Shown: positions 53,188-62,195 of the stretch, one piece after another
How the letters are laid out: the number at the start of each line of letters is the position of its first letter
Position numbering within the stretch: position 1 is the first letter of the stretch
DNA from: Planctomycetota bacterium
GTDB lineage: Bacteria > Planctomycetota > UBA1135 > UBA2386
Assembly (NCBI GenBank): GCA_020638695.1
Contig: JACKIB010000004.1
Location: forward strand, 1 to 64,000
Length of the DNA stretch: 64,000 bases
Reading direction: 5' to 3'
Position numbers and translations under genes: made by a program
Notes under the pieces: model-generated
The model's database searches: none
The model's input: the letters and a program-made list of their open reading frames with translations, nothing else
What the model was told of the DNA's origin: nothing

Positions 53188-55005
53188 TCAGTCGAGATGG
53201 GCCCGCGCACTGTCGCCCATCTCCACCGCCGGCGCCCCACCACGCGCCGGGAAGTACTCCCGCCACCGCGCCGTGACCTTCGCCGCCGTTTCGTCGTCGG
53301 CGAACAGCTCCTCGGGGTAGCTCGGTTTCATTCGCGCGTCGATCACCAGCGGCCCGTCGTACACCACTTGGTTCCGCACCACCCGGGTCGCACGCGCGTG
53401 GATATCGGCGGCCGGCTCGAAGCGGGTGAACGCAGTCCACAGGAAGTTGACGCTGCTGCGGCAGGTGCGCTCGGCGTCGTCGGCCAGGACGACCAGCGGC
53501 CAGTTGGCGAGTGCCTCGGCGGCGGCGAGGCGCTGCGCCGCCGCCGGCTCGTCGGCGAAGCGCGGGCCGCTTACCACCACGCATCCGGGGCAGAACACCG
53601 CGGCGTGGGGGAAGCCCGACGGCAGGCTGCCCTGGAGTTCGCTCGGTAGCGAGCGGACCGGATCGCCCAGGCCGAGCAGCACACCCTTGCTGCCCTCGTT
53701 CACCTGCGGCCCGCTGTAGTCGAGCGTGTCCATCGACAGGTTGCCGAGCACGTAGAGGTCGGTCGCCGGCTGGGTTCGCGCAAGCACGTGGGTGAGCGTC
53801 GCCTTGAAGTCGCGCAGGTCGACCGGGCGGTCGGTGAGCAACAAGAACTTGGTCAGCGACAGCTGCCCTTCGCCGAGGATCCGGAACGCGCTCGCCATCG
53901 CCTCGCGCTTGTAGCGCTCGTGCACCACCGCCGCCGCCAGACTGTGGTAGCCGGTCTCGCCGTACGACCACAGCGCTCGCACCGACGGCATCGCCAAGTG
54001 GATCAGCGGCGTCAGCAGTTCCTGCAGGTAGTCGCCGAGGAAGAAGTCCTCCTGTCGCGGCTTGCCGACCACCGTGGCGGTGACGATTGGATCGGGCCGG
54101 CGCAGCAGGCCGCGCACCCGCACGAACGGGTAGTCGTGCTGCAGCGAGTAGTAGCCGTAGTGGTCGCCGAACGGTCCCTCTGGCCGAACGGAGTCGGGGT
54201 CGACGTCCCCGACCAACACCAACTCGGCATGGGCCGCGACCGGCAGCGGCCCGAGTGGATTGCGCGCCATGTCGAGGCGCCGGCCCTGCAGCAGCGATGC
54301 GAGCAGCAGCTCGGGCACGTTCTCCGGCAACGGGGCGATCGCCGCGAGGATCAACGCCGGTGGCCCGCCGAGGTGGATGTTGACCGGCATCGCCGTGCCG
54401 CGGTCGCGGTGTGCGGCGAGGTGGAACCCGCCGCCCTTGCCGATCTGCACGTGCAACCCGACGGTTCGGTCGTCGAACCGCTGGGCGCGGTACATCCCGA
54501 GGTTGTGCCCCAGCCCGTCGGGGTGCTCGGTGTAGACCAGCGGCAGGGTGAGGAATGCGCCGCCGTCCTTCGGCCAGGTGCGCAGCAGCGGCAGGCGATC
54601 GAGGCCGGGGTTTGGTTCCACTACGCTGGTTGCCGGGCCGCGGCGGACGCGGCGCGTGCCGACCCGCAACAGCGAGCCGAGGGTGTCCCGGTTGCGCCAC
54701 AGCGCGCCGAGACTCGGAGGCACGAGGGTGCGTGGCAATGCGGCGAGCTGCTCGACCAGGCGCTCCGGGCGCGGGCCGAACGCCAGCTCGACGCGCCGTG
54801 CGGTGCCGAACAAGTTGGTCACCAGCGGCCACGGTGCGCCACCGACCGAGCGGAACAACAGCGCCGGGCCGCCTGCGGCGATGACGCGCCGATGGATCTC
54901 CGCCGCCTCGAGGTCCGGGTCGACCGGGGCGTCGATCTCGACGAGTTCGCGTTCGCGGCGCAGCACGTCGAGCAGGCTTCGTAGATCGAGCAGGGATCGA
55001 CTCAT
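53188..55005 (-). CDS. UbiD-family decarboxylase
   Basis: The 605-residue protein matches UbiD along its length: RSLLDVLRRERELVEIDAPVDPDLEAAEI, GPALLFRSVGG, FGTARRVELAFG, MYRAQRFDDRTVGLHVQIGKGG, and the active-site block PEGPFGDHYGYYS with the acidic residues used with prenylated FMN. UbiD enzymes decarboxylate aromatic acids in quinone synthesis; at about 600 residues it is longer than E. coli UbiD. Its ATG overlaps the lpxB stop (ATGA), so it is the last gene of the ABC-lpxB operon. No ubiX gene is in the window. Confidence 0.9.
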   Translation of the reverse strand: MSRSLLDLRSLLDVLRRERELVEIDAPVDPDLEAAEIHRRVIAAGGPALLFRSVGGAPWPLVTNLFGTARRVELAFGPRPERLVEQLAALPRTLVPPSLGALWRNRDTLGSLLRVGTRRVRRGPATSVVEPNPGLDRLPLLRTWPKDGGAFLTLPLVYTEHPDGLGHNLGMYRAQRFDDRTVGLHVQIGKGGGFHLAAHRDRGTAMPVNIHLGGPPALILAAIAPLPENVPELLLASLLQGRRLDMARNPLGPLPVAAHAELVLVGDVDPDSVRPEGPFGDHYGYYSLQHDYPFVRVRGLLRRPDPIVTATVVGKPRQEDFFLGDYLQELLTPLIHLAMPSVRALWSYGETGYHSLAAAVVHERYKREAMASAFRILGEGQLSLTKFLLLTDRPVDLRDFKATLTHVLARTQPATDLYVLGNLSMDTLDYSGPQVNEGSKGVLLGLGDPVRSLPSELQGSLPSGFPHAAVFCPGCVVVSGPRFADEPAAAQRLAAAEALANWPLVVLADDAERTCRSSVNFLWTAFTRFEPAADIHARATRVVRNQVVYDGPLVIDARMKPSYPEELFADDETAAKVTARWREYFPARGGAPAVEMGDSARAHLD

Positions 55006-56324
55006 CGCAACGGAGTGGGGGGGCTGCAGAACGGCAGGATCCAGCGCGCGACCCGGCGACTGGCGCCGGCGGTGCCGAGCCGCGCACGCACGGCGCGGAG
55101 GTCGTCGAGACACCGGGTGCGGGTCGCGCCGTCCGGCCACAGGGTGCGCGCCGCCGCGAGCACGTCGGTCCATCCGTCGTCGCCGCGAAAACACAGCTCG
55201 GGGATCACCGCGCGGCCGGCGATCAAGTTGGCGGACGCGATGAACGGCACGGTCAAGCAGCGCCGCGCGAACCACGCCGCGAAGCGGCCCGACAGGCGGT
55301 AGACCACCACCGTCGGGGTGCCGTGCAGGCACGCTTCCAGCGATCCGGTGCCGGACTTGGCGAGCACCAACCGCGCGGTGGCGAGCACGGCACCGATCGG
55401 TCCTTTGCGGTAGCGCACGAACTCCGCGTGGTGGTCGCGCAGCAGCGACTCGATCAACGGGCCGCGGGCGGGATCGCTGTGGGGGAGCACCACCGTGAGC
55501 TCCGGGTCGTCTTCGCGCAGCGCGGCGGCGACGCGCAGCAGGCCGGGGAGATTGAGTTCGATTTCGCGGCGTCGACTGCCGGGCAGCAGACACAGCACCC
55601 GCGGCGGCAGGTCCGGTGCCGGCGCGTCGGGAGCGCGGTCGAGCAGCGGGTGTCCCACGTAGCAGCTCGGGATCCCGGCGTCGCGGAAGAACGCGCTCTC
55701 GAACGGCAGGATGGTCAGCGTGGCGCTGACGCAGCGCCGATAGCGCTGCATGCGCCACGGACCCCACGCCCAGTACTGCGGGGCGATGTAGTGCAGCACC
55801 GGGATGCCCCGCCGTCGCGCCAACCGCGCCAGCACGAGGTGCAGTCCCGGGTAGTCGACCAGCACGACCAGGTCGGGGCGTTCGTCGTCCAACACTTGCA
55901 GGAAGCGGCGGACCGCGCCGAGCACGAATGGCAGGCTGCGGAACACACCACTGAGGCCCATCACCGCGCGGCCGCTCAGCGGGTAGCGCAGCGCGACTCC
56001 GGCGTCGGTGAGGGGGGCACCGCCGAAACCGATCCACTCGACGTGCCCGCCTGCAGCGGCGACCGCGCGCACCGCGGCCGCAGCGTGCGCATCGCCCGAG
56101 GCTTCCCCGGCGGAGATGAACAGCCGGCCGGTCCGCGCCTCGCCGGGCATCAACACGACCTGCGGGTCGTCGTCGGGTAGCGCCGGCTGGTCGGCCAACA
56201 CCCGCAGCGCGGCGGCGCGCCAACGCGCCTGCGTGGGCAGGAAAGCCAGCAGCCGCAGCGGTGCCAGCATGGCGCGGACCGATTCGCGCAGCAGCAGCCA
56301 GGCGACGACCAGGCGGTACTTCAC
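55002..56324 (-). CDS. lpxB: Lipid-A-disaccharide synthase
   Basis: LpxB motifs are complete: FISAGEASGDAHAAA, WIGFGGAPLTDAGV, LSGRAVMGLSGVFRSLP, LVDYPGLHLVLARLARRRGIPVLHYIAPQYWAWG, LLPGSRRREIELNLPGLL and LAKSGTGSLEACLHGTPTVVVYRLS. The enzyme joins UDP-2,3-diacylglucosamine and lipid X, so the organism makes a lipid A-like molecule. About 65 extra N-terminal residues precede the domain. The start is GTG 56324, 12 bp after the permease stop. Confidence 0.95.
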   Translation of the reverse strand: MKYRLVVAWLLLRESVRAMLAPLRLLAFLPTQARWRAAALRVLADQPALPDDDPQVVLMPGEARTGRLFISAGEASGDAHAAAAVRAVAAAGGHVEWIGFGGAPLTDAGVALRYPLSGRAVMGLSGVFRSLPFVLGAVRRFLQVLDDERPDLVVLVDYPGLHLVLARLARRRGIPVLHYIAPQYWAWGPWRMQRYRRCVSATLTILPFESAFFRDAGIPSCYVGHPLLDRAPDAPAPDLPPRVLCLLPGSRRREIELNLPGLLRVAAALREDDPELTVVLPHSDPARGPLIESLLRDHHAEFVRYRKGPIGAVLATARLVLAKSGTGSLEACLHGTPTVVVYRLSGRFAAWFARRCLTVPFIASANLIAGRAVIPELCFRGDDGWTDVLAAARTLWPDGATRTRCLDDLRAVRARLGTAGASRRVARWILPFCSPPTPLR

Positions 56325-56338
56325 GTCGGAGGCCGACC

Positions 56339-57133
56339 TCAAGGTGTGGCGCGCCGCAGCAACTGGTCCGCGACGCCGTAGAGCACCGCGGCGCCGAGCA
56401 GCAGCCAGACGTGGTAGGTGAGGAACAGCGGCCCGAACGAGGTGCGTCCGGCGAGGATCGGCCCGTAGACCTCGATGTCGGACAGGGCGAAGAAGCTGTA
56501 CTTCCGCACCGTCTGGATCAGGTAGAGCGCGGTCTGCAACACCACGAAGCCGCCGGCGGCCGCCGCGGCGTGGGCCTGCACCCGGAACGCGGTCGAACAC
56601 ACGGTGGTCAGGGCGAGGATCGTCAACAGGAACACTGCCGAGTGGGTCGCCGCCAGCGTGGTCGTGCCGAACGGCACCGCTTCGCCGACCAGCCACCGAC
56701 TCAGCGGGATGCCAGACCACGCGACCAGGTACACGGGAGCCATCAACCCGACGGCCGCTACCGCGAACTTGCTGCGCAGGATCGCCGCGCGGCCGATCGG
56801 TCGGGTCACCAGGAATTCGAAGCTGTGGCTCTCCCGTTCGCGCGCGATCAACCCGGTGCCGAGCAGGATCGCCGCCGCCGCGCCACACACGTTCGCCCCC
56901 TTGAAAAACACCTGGAGCGCGAAGTAGCTGCGGTAGTCGGTGGCGGACCCGATGATCTGCCGGAACAGCTCGCTCTTGATCGATTTGGTCGCCCAGACGA
57001 TCGGCCACAGCTGCTTGGCGGCCTCGTGGAGGTCCGGCCACAGCACGATCGCCGGCACCAGGATCGCCTGCATGACCGCGAGGTACGCCACGATCAGCGG
57101 CCCGAGTTCGCGTGCGGTCTTGGCGGCGATCAT
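56339..57133 (-). CDS. ABC transporter permease
   Basis: The 264-residue protein has about six membrane segments (LIVAYLAVMQAILVPAIVLW; VCGAAAAILLGTGLIARE; FAVAAVGLMAPVYLVAWSG; AVFLLTILALTTVCSTAF; AAAGGFVVLQTALYLIQ; FLTYHVWLLLGAAVLYG) and the ERESHSFEFLVTRPIGRAAIL loop typical of ABC-2 permeases. Its ATG overlaps the stop of the ATPase gene by four bases. With that ATPase it forms a transporter. The substrate is unknown; placement before lpxB hints at lipid or envelope export. Confidence 0.87.
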   Translation of the reverse strand: MIAAKTARELGPLIVAYLAVMQAILVPAIVLWPDLHEAAKQLWPIVWATKSIKSELFRQIIGSATDYRSYFALQVFFKGANVCGAAAAILLGTGLIARERESHSFEFLVTRPIGRAAILRSKFAVAAVGLMAPVYLVAWSGIPLSRWLVGEAVPFGTTTLAATHSAVFLLTILALTTVCSTAFRVQAHAAAAAGGFVVLQTALYLIQTVRKYSFFALSDIEVYGPILAGRTSFGPLFLTYHVWLLLGAAVLYGVADQLLRRATP

Positions 57134-58011
57134 GCGGTCGCCGGCTCGGTGAGCAACCGGTAGATGTCTTCCAGTTGCACCGAACCCACCTCGGCGGCAA
57201 CTAGTTTGTCAGCGGGAATGCGGGCCAGCCAGGCGACCGGGTCGCCGTGCGGGGCGACCAGTAGGGTTCCGTCGGGTTCGCGCGCGATCTCGGCGGCGCC
57301 GTCGGGCAGCGGCGTGTCGCCGGGCTCGAGGCGCAAGCGCACGCGCTGCCGTAGGGCGGCTCGCGCCGCGGCGATGCGCTCTGGCGGCACCACCTGGCCG
57401 TCGAGCAGGAACACCAGCCGATCGGCGACCGTCTCCACTTCGCGCAGGTGGTGCGAGCTCAGCAGCACGGCCTTGCCGCGCCGGCGCAGCTTCTCGAGTA
57501 GGTGGCGGAGGAAGAAGCGCGCGCTGGCGTCGAGTGCGCGGTCCGGCTCGTCGAGCACGTACACCTCGACGTCGGGGATCAGCGTCGCCATCAAGGCCAG
57601 CTTCTGCTTCATGCCCGCGGAGTAGCTGCGCACGCGCTTGTGCAACGGCAGCCGGAAAGCCTCGAGCAGGTCGAGCTGCGTCTCGTCGTGCAGCATCGGG
57701 TAGAAGCCCAGGGCGAAGCGCAGGAACTCGCGCCCGCGCATTCCCGGGTACAGGCTCGTCTCACCCGGCAGGTAGCTGCAGTGGCGCCGGATCCGCACTG
57801 CGTCGTGCCGCGGGTCCATCCCCAACACCCGGACGCTACCGCGATCGGCTTGGTGCAGGCCGAGCAACACCCGCAGGCAGGTGGTCTTGCCGGCGCCGTT
57901 CGGCCCGACGAACCCGACGATCGCTCCCGGCTCGACCGCGAAGCTCACGCCGCGCAGCACGGTGCGCCCGCCGAACGACTTGTGCAGATCGTGGAGCTCG
58001 ATTCCGTTCAC
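57130..58011 (-). CDS. ABC transporter ATP-binding protein
   Basis: Walker A is GPNGAGKTT, the Q-loop region is SYLPGETSLYPGM, the signature is SYSAGMKQKLALM (SAGMK in place of SGGQ), and Walker B is VYVLDEPDRALD followed by SSHHLREVE. It is the first gene of the ABC-lpxB-ubiD operon. GTG 58011 places the conserved start VNGIELHDLHKSFGG at the N-terminus; ATG 58053 would add 14 residues and is possible. Confidence 0.92.
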   Translation of the reverse strand: MNGIELHDLHKSFGGRTVLRGVSFAVEPGAIVGFVGPNGAGKTTCLRVLLGLHQADRGSVRVLGMDPRHDAVRIRRHCSYLPGETSLYPGMRGREFLRFALGFYPMLHDETQLDLLEAFRLPLHKRVRSYSAGMKQKLALMATLIPDVEVYVLDEPDRALDASARFFLRHLLEKLRRRGKAVLLSSHHLREVETVADRLVFLLDGQVVPPERIAAARAALRQRVRLRLEPGDTPLPDGAAEIAREPDGTLLVAPHGDPVAWLARIPADKLVAAEVGSVQLEDIYRLLTEPATA

Positions 58012-58132
58012 GGGGTTGCCCCGGACCAAACATGACCTGGCTGCCGCGCTCATGCAACGTCGCCGCCGCGGCTAAAGATAGGCAGAAGACGCTTCGATGC
58101 CACCGTCGGACGTCCCATGCTCTGACCCAGCG

Positions 58133-59479
58133 ATGAAGAGCATCCTGATCGTCGGCATGGGTGAGGTCGGAGCCCACCTGGCGAAAGTCCTCTCCCGCGA
58201 GGGCCACGCGGTGACCGTGATCGACCCCGACAAGGCCAAGCTGGCGCGGGTGGCCGACATGTACGACGTGCAGACGGTGCTCGGCGACGGGTCCTGGCCG
58301 AGCACGCTGGACAAGGCGGACGTGCACTCGGCGGACCTGCTGCTGGCAGTGTCGAACGTCGACAGCGTGAACATGCTCTGCTGCCTGTTCGGCAAGCGAA
58401 TGGGGGCCAAGACCACCGTGCTGCGGCTGAAGGACACCGAGCCGGTGCGCGGTAACACCATGGTCTACCGCAAGAACCTGCTGTACGACCTCATGCTGTC
58501 ACTCGACGACCTCGCGGCCGAGGAAATCGTCAAGACCATCCGACAGAACCAGGCAGTCGGCGTCGAGCACTTCGCCGAGGGCAAGATCCAGATGCGTCGC
58601 CTGAAGGTGCAGGCCGACTCGAGCCTGATCGGCGCCCCGCTGCGGGAGCTCAAGATCCCCGATCGGGTGCTGCTCGCCGCGGTCGATCGAGACCACGACG
58701 TCATCATCCCGGGCGGCGACACCATGATCCAGGAGAACGACGTGGTGTTCGTGGTCGGTGAGCCGAAGGCGATCGGAGCTTTCGAGAAGAAGACCGGTGC
58801 GCGTTCGACCTACCTGCGCGACGTCGTGTTGGCCGGCGGCTCGGGAATCGTCGAGCGGGTGGCGAGCGCGCTGCGGCGCCTGCACGTCAAGACGCGGATC
58901 ATCGTCGAGAACCGGGCGGACGCGGAGCGCCTGTCGACGGTGCTGGAAGGTGCGGTGGTGCTGCACGGCAACCCGACCGACCTCGCGTTGCTGAAGGAGG
59001 AGCACGTCGGGGAGGCGGATGCGTTCCTCGGCTTGTCCGACGAGGACGAGAAGAACCTGATGTCCTGCCAGCTGGCCAAGAGCCTCGAGGTGAAGCGGAC
59101 CGTCGCGCTGGTGCACAAGCCGGACTATGCGTCGATCTACGAGCAGCTCGGAGTCGACGTGGCGGTGTCGCCGCGGCTGATCTGTGCCGATCGAATCCAC
59201 TCGTTCGTCCGCACCGAGTCGATCAGCACGATCGCCACCATCGAGGAAGGCAAGGCGGTGGTGCTGGAGTTCGAGGTGAAGGCCGGCAGCAAGATGGTCG
59301 GCAAGACCCTGGCGAGTGCCGGATTCCCACGCGGCTGCGTGGTCGGGGCGCTGGCCCGGGAGTCGGGTGAAGTGATGGTGCCGCGCGGCGACGACGAGAT
59401 CCATGCGCTCGACAACCTGGTGATCTTCGCGCTGCGCGAGGTCGTCGACTCGGTGATGGCGTTGTTCGGGATCCGGTGA
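58133..59479 (+). CDS. trkA: Trk potassium uptake regulator TrkA
   Basis: The 448-residue protein has two RCK units. The first Rossmann fold starts SILIVGMGEVGAHLAKVLSREGHAVTVIDPD (GxGxxG and the acidic residue for NAD). The second begins DVVLAGGSGIVERVASALRRL. Each is followed by a RCK-C domain (LRELKIPDRVLLAAVDRDHDVIIPGGDT; KMVGKTLASAGFPRGCVVGAL). TrkA binds NAD(H)/ATP and gates TrkH. No trkH is in the window. It is transcribed divergently from the ABC operon. Confidence 0.95.
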   Translation: MKSILIVGMGEVGAHLAKVLSREGHAVTVIDPDKAKLARVADMYDVQTVLGDGSWPSTLDKADVHSADLLLAVSNVDSVNMLCCLFGKRMGAKTTVLRLKDTEPVRGNTMVYRKNLLYDLMLSLDDLAAEEIVKTIRQNQAVGVEHFAEGKIQMRRLKVQADSSLIGAPLRELKIPDRVLLAAVDRDHDVIIPGGDTMIQENDVVFVVGEPKAIGAFEKKTGARSTYLRDVVLAGGSGIVERVASALRRLHVKTRIIVENRADAERLSTVLEGAVVLHGNPTDLALLKEEHVGEADAFLGLSDEDEKNLMSCQLAKSLEVKRTVALVHKPDYASIYEQLGVDVAVSPRLICADRIHSFVRTESISTIATIEEGKAVVLEFEVKAGSKMVGKTLASAGFPRGCVVGALARESGEVMVPRGDDEIHALDNLVIFALREVVDSVMALFGIR

Positions 59480-59507
59480 ACCGGGCCGGACCCGCGGGCG
59501 CGGTCCG

Positions 59508-59542
59508 GCTCGTGACCCAGCGGGGATTCACCGAGCTTTTTT
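59508..59542 (+). terminator. Rho-independent terminator of trkA
   Basis: GCTCGTGA pairs with TCACCGAGC (one bulged base), followed by TTTTTT (59537-59542). A second GC-rich hairpin, GCCGGACC/GGTCCGGC (59485-59509), lies just before it. Confidence 0.65.
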
Positions 59543-59707
59543 GCAGATTCCCCGGGACTGGTTGTCCCGCTCGTCATCCCGGAATCCATAGAACCGCCGA
59601 AGCTCAAGCCGCGGCCGTGGGGTGACGAAGTCCCCGGCGGGACGCATTCTTGCGCGCCCGTGTCCGGAGTTCCCCGCGACGCATGGCACTTGCATCCCGA
59701 GACTCGC

Positions 59708-61489
59708 ATGACTCCACGATCGATCCTCACCTGTGCGGCGCTCCTCTCTACCCTGTGGTCCTGCTCCGGCTCCGGGTCCGGGACGCAGGCGACCAGCTCG
59801 GTCTCGATCGCGATGACGGACGCGGCGAGCGACGAGCTCGAGATGTTCGAGGTCGACGTCGGCTCGGTGGTCCTCGTTCGGCTGGATGGCTCACGCGTCA
59901 GCGTGATGGCGCGGCGCGCCCGGGTCGACTTCGTGCAACTGAGTAGCCTGGTGGACCTGCTGGTCGGTGCGAGCGTGCCGGTGGGCGTCTACAAGAGCAT
60001 GGAGCTCACCCTGGACTTCTCGGATGCGCAGGTGTGTTTGGCGGGCAAGACCACGTCGGCCACAGTGTTGGATGCAAACGGCAGCGCGATCTCCGGGGTC
60101 GTCACCGTCGACGTGGCGTTCGCCAGCAGCAATCGGCCGAATGTCGCGATTGGCCGCAACCACCTGTTCATGCTCGATCTCGATCTCGATCAATCCGTGT
60201 CGGTGGACACCGCGGCGAACACCGTGACGTTCACGCCGGTTGCCACCGTCGAGGTCGACCCGCTCAACTTGAAGCCGGTCGCGACCACCGGGTTGCTGGA
60301 CGCGGTCGACATCGCGGGCCAGCAGTTGGTGGTCAAGCGGCAGACCCGCGGCGGCGCGGACATCGGCACCTACGTGGTCACCGTGACGTCGACCACCGTC
60401 TACCAGATCGACGGTGTGACCTCGGTCGGCGCAGCCGGTCTGACCGCGTTGTCCGGCGTGCCGCTACAGTCGCGCATCTGGGTGCAGGGTGCGATCGATC
60501 GCAACGAGCGCAAGCTGATTGCCGCGGCGATCGAGACCGGCGCAGGGACTCCGGGCAACGGGCAGGACTGGGTCGTTGGCCACATCGTCGGTCGCGACAA
60601 CGGCGCCGGTAGCAGTGCCACGCTGACGGTCGCGGGGATGTCGCTCGACATCTCCAGCAACGTGCGGCAGATCAACACACTGCACACGATCAGCGTCGAC
60701 CTGGCCAACACCAAGGTGCTCAAGCGACTGAGCGGCACCGGACTGACCACCGATGCGCTGAACATCGGTCAGCGGATCGCCGCGTTCGGGGTGCTGGCGG
60801 GCACGGCGTTGGATGCCACCGGTGCCGGAGGCACGGTCCGGATGCTGCCGACCAGTGTCTGGGGGGTGGCCGCTGCCGCACCTTCCGGTGGCACGATGAC
60901 CCTCAACCTGAGCCGCATCGGGCTGCGTGCCATCGGCCAGTTCAACTTCACGGTCGCGACCAATCCGCAGGCTGCACCCACGGCATACAAGGTCGGGGTC
61001 GGGTCGCTGTCGACCACCGGGATCACCACGGGGTCGAAGATGCGCGTGATCGGTTTCGTCAATCCGGTCGACGTCCCGTCGGACGACGACCTGACCGCCG
61101 AGTCGATGGTGGATCGGTCGACCACCAACAGCCTGCTGCTCTGTCAGTGGATTCCCGCCGTGACCTCGGCGATCTCGAGTTCCACGTCCAGCGAGATCAC
61201 CCTCGACGTCTCCGCGGCGCTGATCAAGCAGGTGACGGACGGGTTCGGGACGACGGCGCTGAGCAACTCGCCGACTCCGGCGAAGCTGCAGCCCTTGTTG
61301 CCGATCGGCATCTACCGGATCGTCCAGGGCGGTGCCGTGGAGCTGCACGTCGGCTTCGAGAGCTTCGTGCAGTCGCTGGGGCAGCGCATCGGGCCGAGTG
61401 GGAAGGTGTTTCGGATCGCTGCGTTGGGCACGTTCGAGGCGTCGACTCAGACGCAGAAGACGTACTTGATGTCGGTGATTCTGCTGTGA
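59708..61489 (+). CDS. DUF4382 lipoprotein-like protein
   Basis: The N-terminus MTPRSILTCAALLSTLWSCSG has a lipobox-like LWSC, giving a probable lipidated Cys. A DUF4382 domain follows (about 30-210): SVSIAMTDAASDELEMFEVDVGSVVLV, DFVQLSSLVDLLVGASVPVGVYKSMELTLDF and LFMLDLDLDQSVSVD. The rest is beta-rich with OB-like strands (GTYVVTVTSTTVYQIDG, WVQGAIDRNERKLIAAAIE). DUF4382 is widespread in envelope proteins but has no known function. The RAYT unit begins 54 bp after its stop. Confidence 0.82.
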   Translation: MTPRSILTCAALLSTLWSCSGSGSGTQATSSVSIAMTDAASDELEMFEVDVGSVVLVRLDGSRVSVMARRARVDFVQLSSLVDLLVGASVPVGVYKSMELTLDFSDAQVCLAGKTTSATVLDANGSAISGVVTVDVAFASSNRPNVAIGRNHLFMLDLDLDQSVSVDTAANTVTFTPVATVEVDPLNLKPVATTGLLDAVDIAGQQLVVKRQTRGGADIGTYVVTVTSTTVYQIDGVTSVGAAGLTALSGVPLQSRIWVQGAIDRNERKLIAAAIETGAGTPGNGQDWVVGHIVGRDNGAGSSATLTVAGMSLDISSNVRQINTLHTISVDLANTKVLKRLSGTGLTTDALNIGQRIAAFGVLAGTALDATGAGGTVRMLPTSVWGVAAAAPSGGTMTLNLSRIGLRAIGQFNFTVATNPQAAPTAYKVGVGSLSTTGITTGSKMRVIGFVNPVDVPSDDDLTAESMVDRSTTNSLLLCQWIPAVTSAISSSTSSEITLDVSAALIKQVTDGFGTTALSNSPTPAKLQPLLPIGIYRIVQGGAVELHVGFESFVQSLGQRIGPSGKVFRIAALGTFEASTQTQKTYLMSVILL

Positions 61490-61573
61490 TGTCGGTGGTT
61501 CTGGTGTGTGTGTGGGGGGGCTGTCGGCATGGTGAGGTCGTGAGCTCCCTCAACCTCGAGCTCTGAAGAGCGG

Positions 61574-61667
61574 GCTCTCCGCAGCCCCGTCGCCGTCGGC
61601 ATCGGTCCAGGCTCGCTTCGCTCGGCTAGAGCGACCGATGCCGACGGCGACGGGGCCGCGGGAGAGC
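61574..61667. repeat. Long palindrome left of the RAYT gene
   Basis: A perfect 23-bp stem (61584-61606 with 61634-61656) contains GCCCCGTCG and GTCGGCATCGG. It is extended by GCTCTCC/GGAGAGC (61574-61580 with 61661-61667) across a small internal loop. The apical loop is 27 bases. This is a REP/BIME-like structure. Confidence 0.95.
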
Positions 61668-61918
61668 GGGTGGGGTATGGGGGTGGTGTGCGGCATGAAT
61701 GGGCGCGGATCGAACGGGAACGTACGGGTGACCGGGCGGTGCGGCGCGGTCTGCCGCGCGGGGGTCGCGCACGATCGTGCACTTGAGCCGAGTGTTGCCC
61801 TTGTGCCCGGACTCGTCGAGGCACAGAGTTCTGAGCGACGCTGTTGGTAGCTGATCCAGAGCACTCCCGCCTGGTTTTGGGTGGAAGGCCAGATCGGGCC
61901 CGCGTGAACCGGGCGGGG

Positions 61919-61970
61919 GTGTCACCCATGTGCCCGGTCAAGAGTGCTAACCATGTTCCCGGTTGCGCAG
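61919..61970 (+). repeat. Transposon-end-like motifs, copy 3
   Basis: Two motifs in a row: GTGTCACCCATGTGCCCGG (61919-61937) and ACCATGTTCCCGGTTGC (from 61950). The first matches the minus strand of 32199-32222, the second matches 30549-30569. No IS21/IS481-type transposase is present. Confidence 0.55.
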
Positions 61971-62032
61971 TGACTCTGCGGGTTGGGGGGTGGGCGCTCA
62001 CCTCTTCGGCTTCCTTCGCGGATTGATCTGCG

Positions 62033-62187
62033 GAACTATGCTCTAACAAGGTTGCGTGACGCGGGTCGAAGGGCGACATTTTTTCCGCGCATGAAGTGCG
62101 GGGGTCGTGGGGCACATTACATGTGAAAACATGGAGTCATGAATTGACTCATGCCGGCTCGCTCGGTAGAACTATGCTCTAACAAGG
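62033..62187 (+). promoter_or_regulatory. RAYT upstream region: direct repeats and palindromes
   Basis: The 19-base GAACTATGCTCTAACAAGG occurs at 62033-62051 and again at 62169-62187, just before the start of the transposase. Between them lie two adjacent palindromes, CATGTGAAAACATG (62120-62133) and GAGTCATGAATTGACTC (62134-62150). These could be operators for the transposase or part of its target. No transcription start can be read with confidence. Confidence 0.5.
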
Positions 62188-62195
62188 GCAAGGTG

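Noticed and set aside
61844..62026. 60-residue ORF before the RAYT gene
   Set aside because: Falls on the transposon-end-like motifs; no coding character.
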